Assembly: GCF_036327755.1 (NCBI RefSeq)
Contig: NZ_CP109596.1
Location: 7,068,001-7,132,000, forward strand
DNA from: Nocardia sp. NBC_01503
GTDB lineage: Bacteria; Actinomycetota; Actinomycetes; Mycobacteriales; Mycobacteriaceae
DNA: 64,000 nt
Direction: 5' to 3'
The position numbers and the translations under genes are program-made. Of the stretch, positions 38,008-47,687 are shown one piece after another. The notes beneath the pieces are model-generated. The model was not told where the DNA came from. It searched no databases and saw only the letters and a program-made list of their open reading frames with translations. Every line of letters starts with the position of its first letter. Positions within the stretch are counted from its first letter, which is position 1.

Positions 38008-38385
38008 CTACGCGCGACGGGCCTGCACGTAATACTCCGCGGACAGTGCCGTCAGCACCTGCCGGACCCCCGGTGGCGCCCACCCCGCCGAAGCGTCATG
38101 CCCCACCGTCGGATCGGTGAGCGTGACGGTGCGCCCCCGGGTCTCGAACTCGAACCGCCCCGCGGCCCGAATATTTTTGAGCCAGTCCACATTTCGCCCA
38201 TAGGTGAGCGCGATCCGGTACCCGCCATCGCGCTGGAACACCATGACCGGTGATCGATACACCCGCCCCGATTTACGCCCCGTATGAATCACGATCCCGA
38301 ATCCCGGTGCGATCCTGGCCATTACACCGAGCACTGGATTGCTGACCCGGCGATTGATTCGCGCGAGTGTCTGCGGCAGCGGCAT
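38008..38385 (-). CDS. F420-type nitroreductase family protein (DUF385)
   Basis: 125 residues. HTGRKSGRVYRSPVMVFQRDGGYRIALTYG and VDWLKNIRAAGRFEFE are the deazaflavin-nitroreductase motifs, as in the gene at 23987, though the two are only distantly alike. It should bind F420 in a split-barrel fold. It is divergent from the NUDIX gene, with about 140 bp between them. Confidence 0.85.
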   Translation of the reverse strand: MPLPQTLARINRRVSNPVLGVMARIAPGFGIVIHTGRKSGRVYRSPVMVFQRDGGYRIALTYGRNVDWLKNIRAAGRFEFETRGRTVTLTDPTVGHDASAGWAPPGVRQVLTALSAEYYVQARRA

Positions 38386-38526
38386 GGTCTCGTCCTCTCT
38401 GACGAAAACGTTTGCGCCCCAGAGGCTACGCCCCCGTCACCGAATCCGTCCGAATGTGGATACCGCCCGCTCGCTAATCTGCACCACAGGCCCGCCGGAT
38501 CCCGCGGCGGCATCGAAGGGAGCGCC

Positions 38527-39045
38527 ATGTCCGAGATGATCGCGGTGTACGACGCCGCCGGCAAGGAGATCGGCGCGGAGGAACGCGCCATCGTCTACGC
38601 CGAGGGCCTCTGGCATGCCAGCGCGGGCGTCCTGGTCCGCTCCCTGGACGGCACCCGCGTCTACGTCCACCGCCGCACCGATACCAAAGCGGTCTTCGCG
38701 GGCATGCACGACTGCCTGGCGGGCGGCGTCCTCGATCCGGGCGAGGATCCCGCCGAAGCCGCGATCCGCGAACTGGGCGAGGAGTTGGGCATCGCCATCG
38801 GCCCCACCGACCCGCACCCCACCCACCTGATCACCACCTCCTGGGATGGCGAATGGGCCGGAAAACCCATGCGCTGCCACCTCTTCGCCTACGAAGTCCG
38901 CTCCGACGGCCCCTTCCGCCACCAACCCGAAGAGGTGGCCGACGCCTGGTGGTGGACCGACGCCGAACTCCGCGCCCACCTGTCCGACCCGAACTGGCCC
39001 TTCGTCCCCGACACCCGCACCCTCATCCCCCACCTGCTGCGCTGA
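38527..39045 (+). CDS. NUDIX hydrolase
   Basis: 172 residues. The Nudix box is complete: GGVLDPGEDPAEAAIREL then GEELGI (about residues 71-94). The leading EERAIVYAEGLWHASAGVLVR and later VADAWWWTDAEL resemble the Idi/YfcD-like NUDIX group. It hydrolyses a nucleoside-diphosphate-linked substrate that cannot be named from sequence. ATG 38527 (MSEMIAVYD) is chosen; the frame is open to 38284 but is not family-like. Confidence 0.88.
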   Translation: MSEMIAVYDAAGKEIGAEERAIVYAEGLWHASAGVLVRSLDGTRVYVHRRTDTKAVFAGMHDCLAGGVLDPGEDPAEAAIRELGEELGIAIGPTDPHPTHLITTSWDGEWAGKPMRCHLFAYEVRSDGPFRHQPEEVADAWWWTDAELRAHLSDPNWPFVPDTRTLIPHLLR

Positions 39046-39104
39046 GATTCGATTCCGAAGCAAGCGATTACCCTGGAACCGACACCGGCCGAGAGGACAT
39101 TCGC

Positions 39105-39692
39105 ATGACAGCGTCACCCCGCGAAGAGCCGATCCCGGAGTGGTTCCGGCCGCCGCGAGGTGGATGGCGAGCCGAGGATCTCGATCGCCTGCCTCCCGAA
39201 GCACCCCGACACCTCGAGCTGCTGCACGGAGACCTGATCGTGAACGCTGCCCAGCGGTCCTTCCACGCCCACGCTGTTCGCACCCTCCACTCGGCGTTGG
39301 AGTCGCAGCTCCCACCGGGCTGCCATGCCGACAGCGAGATGAGCGTGCGCATCGACACCAGAAACCGACCCGAACCAGACATCCTGCTCGTGACATCCCC
39401 GCCCGACCCCGACCGGACCTACTACGACCCGTGGGAAGTAGTCCTCGTGGGTGAGGTGATCTCGGAGGAGTCCGAGGAGCGCGACCGCGAGATCAAGCCC
39501 CTGAAGTACGCCCAGGCGGGCATCCGGCACTTCTGGATCATCGACCAGGACAAGGGTTTTCGGCCGACGGTCACCACCTTCGCCCTCGATCGAGCGACCG
39601 GCTCGTACGTCAGGACCGGCGAGTACCGCGACCGGCTCACAGTCAGCGAGCCCTACCCGCTCGACATCGACTTCGCCGCCTTCGACCGCTGA
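39105..39692 (+). CDS. Uma2 family endonuclease-fold protein
   Basis: 195 residues with a PD-(D/E)xK-like core: PEPDILLV (Asp), VLVGEVISEES (Glu) and EIKPLKYAQAGIRHFWIID (Lys and the conserved end). The Uma2/DUF820 family is abundant in cyanobacteria and actinomycetes. Nuclease activity is predicted from fold only, and no toxin-antitoxin partner is adjacent. ATG 39105 lies 59 bp after the NUDIX stop, so cotranscription is possible. A strong terminator follows. Confidence 0.88.
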   Translation: MTASPREEPIPEWFRPPRGGWRAEDLDRLPPEAPRHLELLHGDLIVNAAQRSFHAHAVRTLHSALESQLPPGCHADSEMSVRIDTRNRPEPDILLVTSPPDPDRTYYDPWEVVLVGEVISEESEERDREIKPLKYAQAGIRHFWIIDQDKGFRPTVTTFALDRATGSYVRTGEYRDRLTVSEPYPLDIDFAAFDR

Positions 39693-39715
39693 GTCGAGCT
39701 GCCCCGGAAACGAGG

Positions 39716-39753
39716 ACGGCCCATTTCGATCCCGCGCGATCGAAATGGGCCGT
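39716..39753. terminator. Strong bidirectional terminator
   Basis: Perfect 16-bp stem (39716-39731 with 39738-39753), 6-nt loop, followed by a T-rich stretch (GTTTGCGTTT) on the plus strand. It separates the Uma2 gene from the minus-strand micro-ORF, ending 22 bp from its stop. Confidence 0.85.
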
Positions 39754-39774
39754 TTGCGTTTCCGCGTCTTGCAG

Positions 39775-39858
39775 TTACTGGCCGGTGCTACCGGTGAACA
39801 GGCCCTGGAGGGTCTTGATCAGTACCTGAGACAGGAAATCCGAGGCGGATCCGGACAC
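39775..39858 (-). CDS. 27-residue amphipathic micro-protein
   Basis: A GTG-started ORF with GAGGAG exactly 6 nt upstream (39865-39870) and a terminator 22 bp past its stop. The peptide begins MSGSASDFLSQ, continues VLIKTLQGLF and ends TGSTGQ. The middle 15 residues would form an amphipathic helix with Phe, Leu, Val and Ile on one face. There is no signal peptide. I do not recognise a family; size and pattern resemble small membrane-active peptides. The RBS, the terminator and the dyad-rich upstream region argue that it is real. Confidence 0.6.
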   Translation of the reverse strand: MSGSASDFLSQVLIKTLQGLFTGSTGQ

Positions 39859-39894
39859 GCGCTACTCCTCATCTATGAAATGACATGTCGACTT

Positions 39895-39963
39895 GTGAAT
39901 CATGCACGATTCACTTTATTGGGGAGGGATTTTCGGGGGGAAAATCCCAGCCCGTCGACGGGC
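39895..39963. promoter_or_regulatory. Cluster of palindromes upstream of the micro-ORF
   Basis: Three dyads in 69 bp: GTGAATC-N6-GATTCAC (39895-39914), a 9-bp stem with a G5 loop (39926-39948), and the perfect 14-bp palindrome GCCCGTCGACGGGC (39950-39963). A weaker GGAAC-N11-GTTCC follows just beyond. The sequence is more AT-rich than its surroundings, and no ORF on either strand is convincing here. It probably holds the promoter and operators of the micro-ORF. Confidence 0.5.
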
Positions 39964-40032
39964 GGAACTAGTAGAACTTGTTCCAACTGCGGTTATGCGA
40001 GATCGACAGAAAAGTGATGTACGTCATAACGT

Positions 40033-40713
40033 CTAGCCGGAGGAGGCTGACGAACCGGCCCAGGCGGCGAAGGCGCCCGGATTGCGGGTTTGGAGCAGGA
40101 CGCGGCCGGGGCCGACGAAGTCGAAGACGAAGCCTTCGCCGGATTTGAGCGATTGCAGGGAACGGCCGGAGACGGCGCGGCGGATGGTGAAGTTCATCGC
40201 CAGGTCGTAGGCGACGACGTGGCCGGTGTCGATGGTGACCGGTTCGCCGGGGGCCAGGTCGATGACGTCGATGGCCCCGAAGACGCCGAGCACCACCTCA
40301 CCGTCACCGTGGGCGCGCAGGCCGAAACCACCCTCACCGCCGAAGAGATTCGCCAGGCCACCCCATTTGGCCTCGACGGTCACCCCGTGCGAGTTCGCGA
40401 TCCAGCCGCCGCGGCTGATGAAGTACGGCCGATCCTGGGTAATGGTCAGCGCCAACATATCTCCGGGCAGCGCGGGTGCCACATCGACCCAGCCGCCGGC
40501 GGGCGGCGCGGTGAAGGTGGAGACGAAGAAGGATTCGCCCGCGAGCACCGAACGCTTGAGCCCGGCGATGATGCCGCCCTCGGCCTTGGCTGCCAAGGTG
40601 ACTCCGGCGGAGTGCGCCACCATGGCACCACTCTCGACCCGCATGGGCTCACCGCCCGCGAGGAAGCAGCGCGCAATGGTCGACGACGGTTGATGCCGCA
40701 GTTGAACCTTCAT
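40033..40713 (-). CDS. AIM24 family protein
   Basis: 226 residues of the AIM24/TIGR00266 family, a double-barrel beta fold. Typical segments are MKVQLRHQPSSTIARCFLAGGEPMRVESGAMV (split in mid-run by the first strand pair), FFVSTFTAPPAGGWVDVAPA and LAPGEPVTIDTGHVVAYD. Function is unknown in bacteria; the yeast relative affects inner-membrane structure. ATG 40713 gives the family start. It is upstream of the micro-ORF on the same strand, with 174 bp between them. Confidence 0.88.
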   Translation of the reverse strand: MKVQLRHQPSSTIARCFLAGGEPMRVESGAMVAHSAGVTLAAKAEGGIIAGLKRSVLAGESFFVSTFTAPPAGGWVDVAPALPGDMLALTITQDRPYFISRGGWIANSHGVTVEAKWGGLANLFGGEGGFGLRAHGDGEVVLGVFGAIDVIDLAPGEPVTIDTGHVVAYDLAMNFTIRRAVSGRSLQSLKSGEGFVFDFVGPGRVLLQTRNPGAFAAWAGSSASSG

Positions 40714-40888
40714 GGGCGCGAACGTTAGCAGCGAGAACCCGGCGAATGGGAGTGATATCGGCGCGTCCGCTCGGCCCGGTCCGGTCAACCCGCTCCGCGC
40801 GCGGTCGAGAGATGGAATGATGCCGACCGCATAGTTTGATCAATATGCGATCCAGAGCGCAATCCTCGAATGAAGGAGACCCCCGCCG

Positions 40889-41620
40889 GTGAATATCGAA
40901 CCGCACGCGCACACCATCGATGGCGATACCGCCCGGCCGCGCCGAATCCGCCTCGACCGCAAGGCGCTACGGCGGATCGGCATGCTCGGCGTGACCGTCG
41001 CGGTCGCCGTGCTGGTCACCGGTCGCGCCCAGGCCACCCCGGCCCCGCGGCTCGAGACCGCGCCGGGCTGCGCCAACTCCTCGACCGCCCAGCCCAATGG
41101 TCTGCAGTGGCAGGGCGAACCGGCGATGACCATCGATACCAATGCCGCGTACACCGCAACTCTGGAGAGCAATTGCGGCGACATCACCATCGCTCTCGAT
41201 GCCGCGCGCGCACCGCACACGGTGAACTCGTTCGTATTCCTGTCCGGGCAGCAGTATTTCGACAACACCAAATGCCACCGGCTGACCACGCAGGGCATCT
41301 TCGTACTGCAGTGCGGTGATCCGACCGCGAAGGGCACCGGCGGTCCGGGCTACAAGTTCGGCGATGAGAACCTCGCGGGCGCGGCGTATCCCGCGGGCAC
41401 CGTGGCCATGGCCAATGCCGGGCCGAACACCAATGGCAGCCAGTTCTTCCTGGTGTACAAGGACTCCCAGCTGCCCCCGAACTACACCCCGTTCGGCAGG
41501 ATCACCGGCGGCCTCGACGTGTTGCAGAACATTGCCGCCGCCGGAGTCCAGGACGGTTCCGGCGACGGCACCCCGGCCGCGGACGTCAGCCTGAACATGG
41601 TGACCACGTCACAGGGCTGA
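40889..41620 (+). CDS. Exported cyclophilin-type peptidyl-prolyl isomerase
   Basis: 243 residues. After a 30-residue basic cytoplasmic leader is one hydrophobic segment (IGMLGVTVAVAVLV), making it a membrane-anchored or secreted protein. The cyclophilin domain runs from about residue 80 to the end, with CHRLTTQGIFVLQCGDP, NAGPNTNGSQFFLVYKD and YTPFGRITGGLDVL. The active-site Arg of FHR is seen as CHR. It should help fold exported proteins. GTG 40889 has AGGAG upstream. Confidence 0.9.
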   Translation: MNIEPHAHTIDGDTARPRRIRLDRKALRRIGMLGVTVAVAVLVTGRAQATPAPRLETAPGCANSSTAQPNGLQWQGEPAMTIDTNAAYTATLESNCGDITIALDAARAPHTVNSFVFLSGQQYFDNTKCHRLTTQGIFVLQCGDPTAKGTGGPGYKFGDENLAGAAYPAGTVAMANAGPNTNGSQFFLVYKDSQLPPNYTPFGRITGGLDVLQNIAAAGVQDGSGDGTPAADVSLNMVTTSQG

Positions 41621-41632
41621 GCGGGATCGAGT

Positions 41633-43156
41633 TCACCCCAGGCGCAACATATTCGGCCACTCGCGCGACCACGGTGCGCGCGGGTGGTCACAGCGCCACA
41701 GCGTGATATCCCGGGTGACACCCGGAATGCCCAGTCGCGCATCGGCTCTACCCACGGCGGTGACCTCGGCGCAGTGCTCGCGGGGTTCGCTGCCGTCACC
41801 ACCGACCCAGATCACGGTGGTGGCGGCATCCGGCGGCGTGCCGAAGTAGCCGAAGCCACGGTTGGGGCTGTAGATCGGCGGCAGGCCGTGTTCGGCGCGA
41901 TCGAGATCCAATGCGCTTGCCTGCCAATAGGAGTCGGTGATCACCACGGCGTTCGCACGCTCGGCGGCGGGCAGCGCCAGATACGCCTGCTCGGTGGCCT
42001 GCGCCAGATCTTCCCACCCGAACCGCCCGTACACGCTGAGCTGCTGCCACGCGGCGCTCTCCGATGCGGCGGGTCGCACCTCGGACTCCGGCTGCAACGG
42101 CAGCGCCGCGGCCACCAATACCACCGAGACCAGTACGAGCACACCGCCCACCCAGCGCCGCCACCCCTGCGCCTTGCGGGTGGCGAATACCGCACCGGCC
42201 GCCATCACCGCGCCGTAGCAGCCGACCACGTAATACGCTCGGCCATCGGTGATTACGAACGCGATGGTCAGCAGGACCGGAACCAATCCGAGGAACCGGT
42301 AGGGCCGAAGCTGCGGCATACGCAGCAACGCCCAGACACCACCCAGCAGCAGGATCGTGCCGATCACCCCGGCCGAGGCCAGCGCCATCGGCACGAACAT
42401 GAGCCGTCCGCCGATGCTGTCCTGTTCGGCCGCCACCTGAGCGCCCATCCCGAGCTGCGGCCAGCCGTGCCGGGCCTGCCAGATCAGGGTGGGCAGCATG
42501 GTGACGAAAACCCCTGCGGCACCGGCCCATAGCGCGGGACGGCGCAGCATTTCACGCGGACCGTAACAGAGCACGCCGATGGCGATGGCCGCCCACAGGA
42601 ACGGCACCAGCCACTTCACCTGCAGATCGAGCGCGGTCACCGCGGCCGCCCACAGCAGCAGCGCGTCCCGCCGCGTGCGCACCCACCGAATGACCAGCCA
42701 GCTGATCAGCACCCACAGCGCGGTGTCGATCGAGTTCGTGGACAACTGTATTCCCTGCACCAGCAGGAACGGCGAGGTCGCGTAGGCGATCGCGGTGAGT
42801 ACCTGCGCGGCGCGCGAACCGCCGAACTCCCGGGCGATGAGCGCGCTGAGCACCATGGCGGCCACGGTCACCAGCACCGACGGAAGTCGCAGCGCCACCA
42901 TCGATCCCGGTGCGAGCAGATCCATGAACCAGGCGATGGCGGGGACCAGCGGCCCCTGATCGGCGTAGCCGACCGAGAGCCGGTGCCCCGCCGAGACGAA
43001 GTACAGTTCGTCGCCGAAGAATCCGTACTGGCCGAGCGTGGCCAGTAACGCGATCGCACCGACCGCCGCGATGCCCAGCACCCAGCCGAGCGCGAACGGC
43101 GGTAGCTCACGCGGTGTTTCCTGCCGCACGGCCGCGGTATCGAACGTTCGTGTCAC
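41633..43156 (-). CDS. Family-39 glycosyltransferase (ArnT/PMT-like), copy 2
   Basis: 507 residues, polytopic, with the acidic pair in YGFFGDELYFVSAGHR, then YADQGPLVPAIAWFMDLLAPGS and IDTALWVLISWLVIRWVRTR. It is clearly paralogous to the gene at 36312-37865 along its whole length, including the C-terminal YWQASALDLD and IYSPNRGFGYFG segments. Its start overlaps the stop of the upstream TetR gene by 4 bp, so the pair forms an operon. Confidence 0.88.
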   Translation of the reverse strand: MTRTFDTAAVRQETPRELPPFALGWVLGIAAVGAIALLATLGQYGFFGDELYFVSAGHRLSVGYADQGPLVPAIAWFMDLLAPGSMVALRLPSVLVTVAAMVLSALIAREFGGSRAAQVLTAIAYATSPFLLVQGIQLSTNSIDTALWVLISWLVIRWVRTRRDALLLWAAAVTALDLQVKWLVPFLWAAIAIGVLCYGPREMLRRPALWAGAAGVFVTMLPTLIWQARHGWPQLGMGAQVAAEQDSIGGRLMFVPMALASAGVIGTILLLGGVWALLRMPQLRPYRFLGLVPVLLTIAFVITDGRAYYVVGCYGAVMAAGAVFATRKAQGWRRWVGGVLVLVSVVLVAAALPLQPESEVRPAASESAAWQQLSVYGRFGWEDLAQATEQAYLALPAAERANAVVITDSYWQASALDLDRAEHGLPPIYSPNRGFGYFGTPPDAATTVIWVGGDGSEPREHCAEVTAVGRADARLGIPGVTRDITLWRCDHPRAPWSREWPNMLRLG

Positions 43157-43791
43157 TTCTCCCCCTGTTTACCCGTTGCCAAATCGAAGATGCGGCAGAC
43201 ATGTGCCGCGTAGACGCGCACGTCGAAATCCGGTTCACTGATGGCCCTTCCGGCGATACCGTCGATGGCGTCGCGAATGGACTTGGCCATGAGCACGGCA
43301 TCGAACTCTCCGAAGACGCCCTCGCGCTGACCTTCTCGCAGCATGTCGGCGAGCGGGATGAGAATCTCGTCCGCACCCTCGGGGGTGGCGAAGACCGATT
43401 TGCCCTCGGCGTCACGCAGATTGAGCACCACATCGGTCATGGCGGTCACATAGCGTTTATTGGCGTCGATGAAGTCCAGATTGGATTCGATATAGGCCAG
43501 CACCTTGCCGCGCCAGCCCTCGACCGCGGTGATGACCGGGGTCATGTACTCCGCCCCGGAGACGTACAGCTGGATGACCAGCTGTCGCATCAGGTCGTCC
43601 TTGCCGTCGAAGTGGTAGGAGATGACACCCTTCGAGATTCCGGCGTGCGCGGCGATCCGCGCCAGTGAGGCATTGCCGTAACCGATCTCGGAGATCACCT
43701 CGACGGCCGCGGCGATGATCTGCCGCCGTCGCGCCTCCTCGATGAACGATCTCGGCTGATCGCCTGGCTCATTTTCTGACCGCACGGCCAA
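43153..43791 (-). CDS. TetR family transcriptional regulator
   Basis: 212 residues. The HTH is NASLARIAAHAGISKGVISYHFDGKDDL (about residues 40-67), a BetI-like TetR pattern. The C-terminal domain contains VTAMTDVVLNLRDAEG. It is translationally coupled to the glycosyltransferase gene (ATGA overlap), so it may control that enzyme's expression. A hairpin shields it from the ABC operon that ends just downstream on the same strand. Confidence 0.88.
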   Translation of the reverse strand: MAVRSENEPGDQPRSFIEEARRRQIIAAAVEVISEIGYGNASLARIAAHAGISKGVISYHFDGKDDLMRQLVIQLYVSGAEYMTPVITAVEGWRGKVLAYIESNLDFIDANKRYVTAMTDVVLNLRDAEGKSVFATPEGADEILIPLADMLREGQREGVFGEFDAVLMAKSIRDAIDGIAGRAISEPDFDVRVYAAHVCRIFDLATGKQGEK

Positions 43792-43836
43792 ATTTTATGC
43801 CATGCGGACAGGAAAGAGGAAGCCCCGAAAACAGGG

Positions 43837-43865
43837 GTGCCCGCTACGCGAGGCGTAGCGGGCAC
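43837..43865 (-). terminator. Terminator of the pyrimidine-type operon
   Basis: Perfect 13-bp stem (43837-43849 with 43853-43865) with a 3-nt loop, 20 bp past the stop of the ABC substrate-binding gene. A TTTT tract follows on the minus strand. Confidence 0.85.
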
Positions 43866-43885
43866 GGTTACTGCTGGTGAGCGGG

Positions 43886-45028
43886 TTATTTTCCGCCCTC
43901 GGCGAGGGCCACGGGCTGGGCGGTATAGCCACCGCCGGTCACATCCACACCCTGCGATTCGAGCAGATCCAGCGCCTTGGTGGCGTATTCGGTGGTGTAC
44001 GCGTCCTTGTCGGGATCCTTGGTGAGTACGGTCGCGCCCTCTTGATTCTTGGTGGACTTGGCGATGGTGACGGTGCGATCCCAGGCGGCCTTGTCCATCA
44101 TCCCGACGCCATTGGGCGAGGGCCAGATGAGCTTGTTGATCTCGGTGATCTGCCACTGCTGATGACTCGCGCCCAGGGTCGATCCCGCCGCCACGGTGAT
44201 ATCGCGGCACTTGTCGACATTGTCACGGCAGAACGCCCAGCCCTTGAGCGAGGCGGCGATGAACTTCACCGTCTGATCGGCGTACTTGCTGTCCGTCAAC
44301 TTCTCGGTATTGGCCCAGATGGCGTCCTGGAGCATGGCCACGCCCTGGTCGTTCCAGTCGATGGTGGCGAAATCGTCAGCGGTGTACAGCTTTCCGGTCG
44401 CCGGATTCTTCACCTCGAGCAGCTGCGCGTACTCGTTGTACGACATCGCCTGCGCGGCATCGATATCGTGTGCGAGGAAGGCGTTCATATCGAACTGCTG
44501 CTGCACCAGTTTGACGTCCTTGGCCGGGTCGATACCCGACTTGGTCATCCCGGCGAAGAGCTCGAATTCATTGCCGTAGCCCCAGTTTCCGACCTTCTTA
44601 CCGCGCAGATCGCCCGGGCCGTTGATGCCCGCGGTCTTGAACGAGACCTGTTTGGTGCCCGAGCGCTGGAAGATCTGCGCCACATCGGTGATACCCGCCC
44701 CGGCCTCACGCGAGGCGAGTGCCTTGGGCACCCAGGCGATGGCGTAATCGGCCTGCCCCTGTGCCAGCACGGTCTGCGGCACGATATCGGTTCCGCCGTC
44801 CAGGATTTCGACGTCCAGGCCCTGCTCCTTGTAGAAGCCCTGGTCGACGGCGGCGAGATACCCGGCGAACTGGCCCTGTTTGAACCACTGCAACTGCAAC
44901 TTCACCTTGGTCAGGCCGTCGGAGGTGGTGGTGCTGTCGGTGGTGCTGCATGCCGTCAGCGCCGCCAGGCCCAGCGCCGCGACGGCCAGACAGGCCCGAA
45001 GGCGGTATTTGTGTGTGGTGCTTCTCAT
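43886..45028 (-). CDS. ABC substrate-binding lipoprotein, NMT1/THI5 type
   Basis: 380 residues. A lipoprotein signal peptide ends in the lipobox LTAC (Cys27). The mature protein has the NMT1/THI5 pattern: LQLQWFKQGQFAGYLAAVDQGFYKEQGLDV, PQTVLAQGQADYAIAW and KKVGNWGYGNEFELF. This fold binds pyrimidine or thiamine-precursor ligands, riboflavin or taurine-like compounds. It is the last gene of the operon and overlaps its permease by 4 bp. The neighbouring catabolic genes favour a pyrimidine, dihydropyrimidine or hydantoin ligand. Confidence 0.9.
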   Translation of the reverse strand: MRSTTHKYRLRACLAVAALGLAALTACSTTDSTTTSDGLTKVKLQLQWFKQGQFAGYLAAVDQGFYKEQGLDVEILDGGTDIVPQTVLAQGQADYAIAWVPKALASREAGAGITDVAQIFQRSGTKQVSFKTAGINGPGDLRGKKVGNWGYGNEFELFAGMTKSGIDPAKDVKLVQQQFDMNAFLAHDIDAAQAMSYNEYAQLLEVKNPATGKLYTADDFATIDWNDQGVAMLQDAIWANTEKLTDSKYADQTVKFIAASLKGWAFCRDNVDKCRDITVAAGSTLGASHQQWQITEINKLIWPSPNGVGMMDKAAWDRTVTIAKSTKNQEGATVLTKDPDKDAYTTEYATKALDLLESQGVDVTGGGYTAQPVALAEGGK

Positions 45029-45794
45029 GTGGATCTCCAGAGGGTGGTGCGGGGTCGGCGGGTGAGCTGTTCCAGCAGCAGAACGGCGGCCAGGAAGATC
45101 AGGCCCAGGATCATGGCGGCGACGACATAGGCCCAGGCGCGTGGATAGGCGGTATTGGCCGCGGCGGAGGTGATGCGGCTACCGAGGCCGTGCTGTAGAC
45201 CGCCGAAGTACTCGGCGATGATGGCGGCGATCACCGCGCCCGGTGCGGCGATGCGCAGGCCGGTGAACAGGTGCGGGAGCGCCGCGGGCAGCCGCACGGT
45301 GCGGGTGATCTGCCAGCCGGTGGCGGCGTACGCGGTCATCAGGTCGTGCTGCACGCGCGGGACCTGACGCAATCCCTTCGCGGTGCTGACGAATACGGGG
45401 AAGAAGACCACGATCGCGGCGACCAGGCGGCGGGGCAGGTCGGTCGTGGTGGAGTACATGGAGTTCAGCAGCGGCGCCAGGGCCACGATGGGGATGGCGG
45501 CCGCACCGGCGGACAGTGCGCCGAGTAGCCCGCCGACCACTTCGAACCGCACGGCCACCATGGCCGCGGCGATGCCGAGCAAGGCGCCCACGAAAAGCCC
45601 TATGAGCGCATTGGTTCCGGTGGCCAGGGCCGCCTTGGTGATGGCATCGAGATTGCCGGTGAACGCATCGGCGATCGCCGTCGGTGCGGGCAGCAGGAAG
45701 GAGGGCACGCCCGCCGCGACGGTGAGCACCTGCCAGAGCACCAGCATACCCACGCCGAAGAGCACCGGCGGCAGGCCGGTCGAGATCAGTCGCT

Positions 45795-45798
<4 letters not shown>
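45025..45798 (-). CDS. ABC importer permease
   Basis: 257 residues with six hydrophobic helices. The cytoplasmic EAA-type loop is QHDLMTAYAATGWQITRTVRLPAALPHLFTGLRIAAPGAV. It belongs to the SsuC/ThiX-like BPD permease family. It overlaps its neighbours by 4 bp on both sides. Together with the other permease (46643-47605) it should form a heterodimeric membrane channel. Confidence 0.9.
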
Positions 45799-46642
<844 letters not shown>

Positions 46643-46646
<4 letters not shown>

Positions 46647-47605
46647 CGGGTACCTCCTGACGAATGGCCGGGTCTGCTGTAACGGCGCAGGGCGAACTCG
46701 GCCAGCCCCACCAGCGCGGTGAGCACCACCCCGAGCAGCGCCGCCGCGAATACCGCCGCATACAGCCGGGCCGCATTACCGGTGGACTGCTGGGAGAAGA
46801 CGATGATCTGGCGGCCGATCCCGCCCGCCGTGCCGGTGGAGATCTCGGCGACCACCGCGCCGATCACCGAGGCGGCCGCGCCCAGCCGCAGCGCGGGCAG
46901 CAGATGCGGGACCGCGGCGGGCAGTCGCAGATGCAGCAGGGTGCCCCACCATCCGGCCGCACAACTGTGCAGCAGTTCCACGGAAGCCTTTGCGGGCGAC
47001 TGCAATCCGCGCAGCATGCCGATGGCGACCGGGAAGAACACCAGGTACGCGGCGATCACCACGATGCTCATCCACGGCTTCCAGGGCTGTCCGCCGATGT
47101 GGATGCGCCCACCCCAACCCGCCACCAGCGGCGCCAGCGCGATCAACGGCACCGTCTGGGAGACGATCACATACGGCAGTAGCCCGCGCTCCACGAAGGA
47201 GAACCGCTGCATGAGCACCGCGAGGGCCACCCCGACGATGGTGCCGAGCACGAGCGCCGAGAGTGCCAGCCCGAGTGTGAATCCGGCGGTATGCAGCAGT
47301 GTCGCGCCGACGGTGCGCTTGCCGTCCTTCTCCCCCAGCACGGTAACCACCGCCCACACGTGCGGCAGCGCGCCATCGGTGGTGCGCGGCAGAATGCGTT
47401 GATCTCCGATGCTGATGCCGTTGGCGGGCACCAGCACCTTGACCAATTCCCATACCGCGAGCAGCAATCCGAAGGCGGCGATCGGATAGCCGAGCCCGCG
47501 CACCATCGATCCGCGCCCGGACGGGGACTTCACGCGCGGCGGCCGCAGCACCGCCGCGGGTTCGGGCACGAGCCCGGTAGCCGCCACTGTCGTCGAGTCC
47601 GTCAT
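46643..47605 (-). CDS. ABC importer permease
   Basis: 320 residues. After a 35-residue cytoplasmic leader there are about six helices and the EAA loop KASVELLHSCAAGWWGTLLHLRLPAAVPHLLPALRLGAA. It is in the same family as the permease at 45025. ATG 47605 (MTDSTT) is chosen; the frame is open much further upstream but encodes Arg/Ser-rich noise. It lies 82 bp downstream of the LLM oxidoreductase gene. Confidence 0.9.
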
Positions 47606-47687
47606 AGTCGATCTCTCGCTTCGAACAACCGCCCGCGCGACTCCCGGGTCCGCGAGGTCGGCGAATCTCGTGCCGCCACATCGGTTT

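Noticed and set aside
39745-40017. 90-codon plus-strand frame ending in a CxxC-like pair
   Set aside because: It starts inside the terminator stem, lacks a ribosome-binding site and overlaps the better-supported micro-ORF and its dyad-rich leader.
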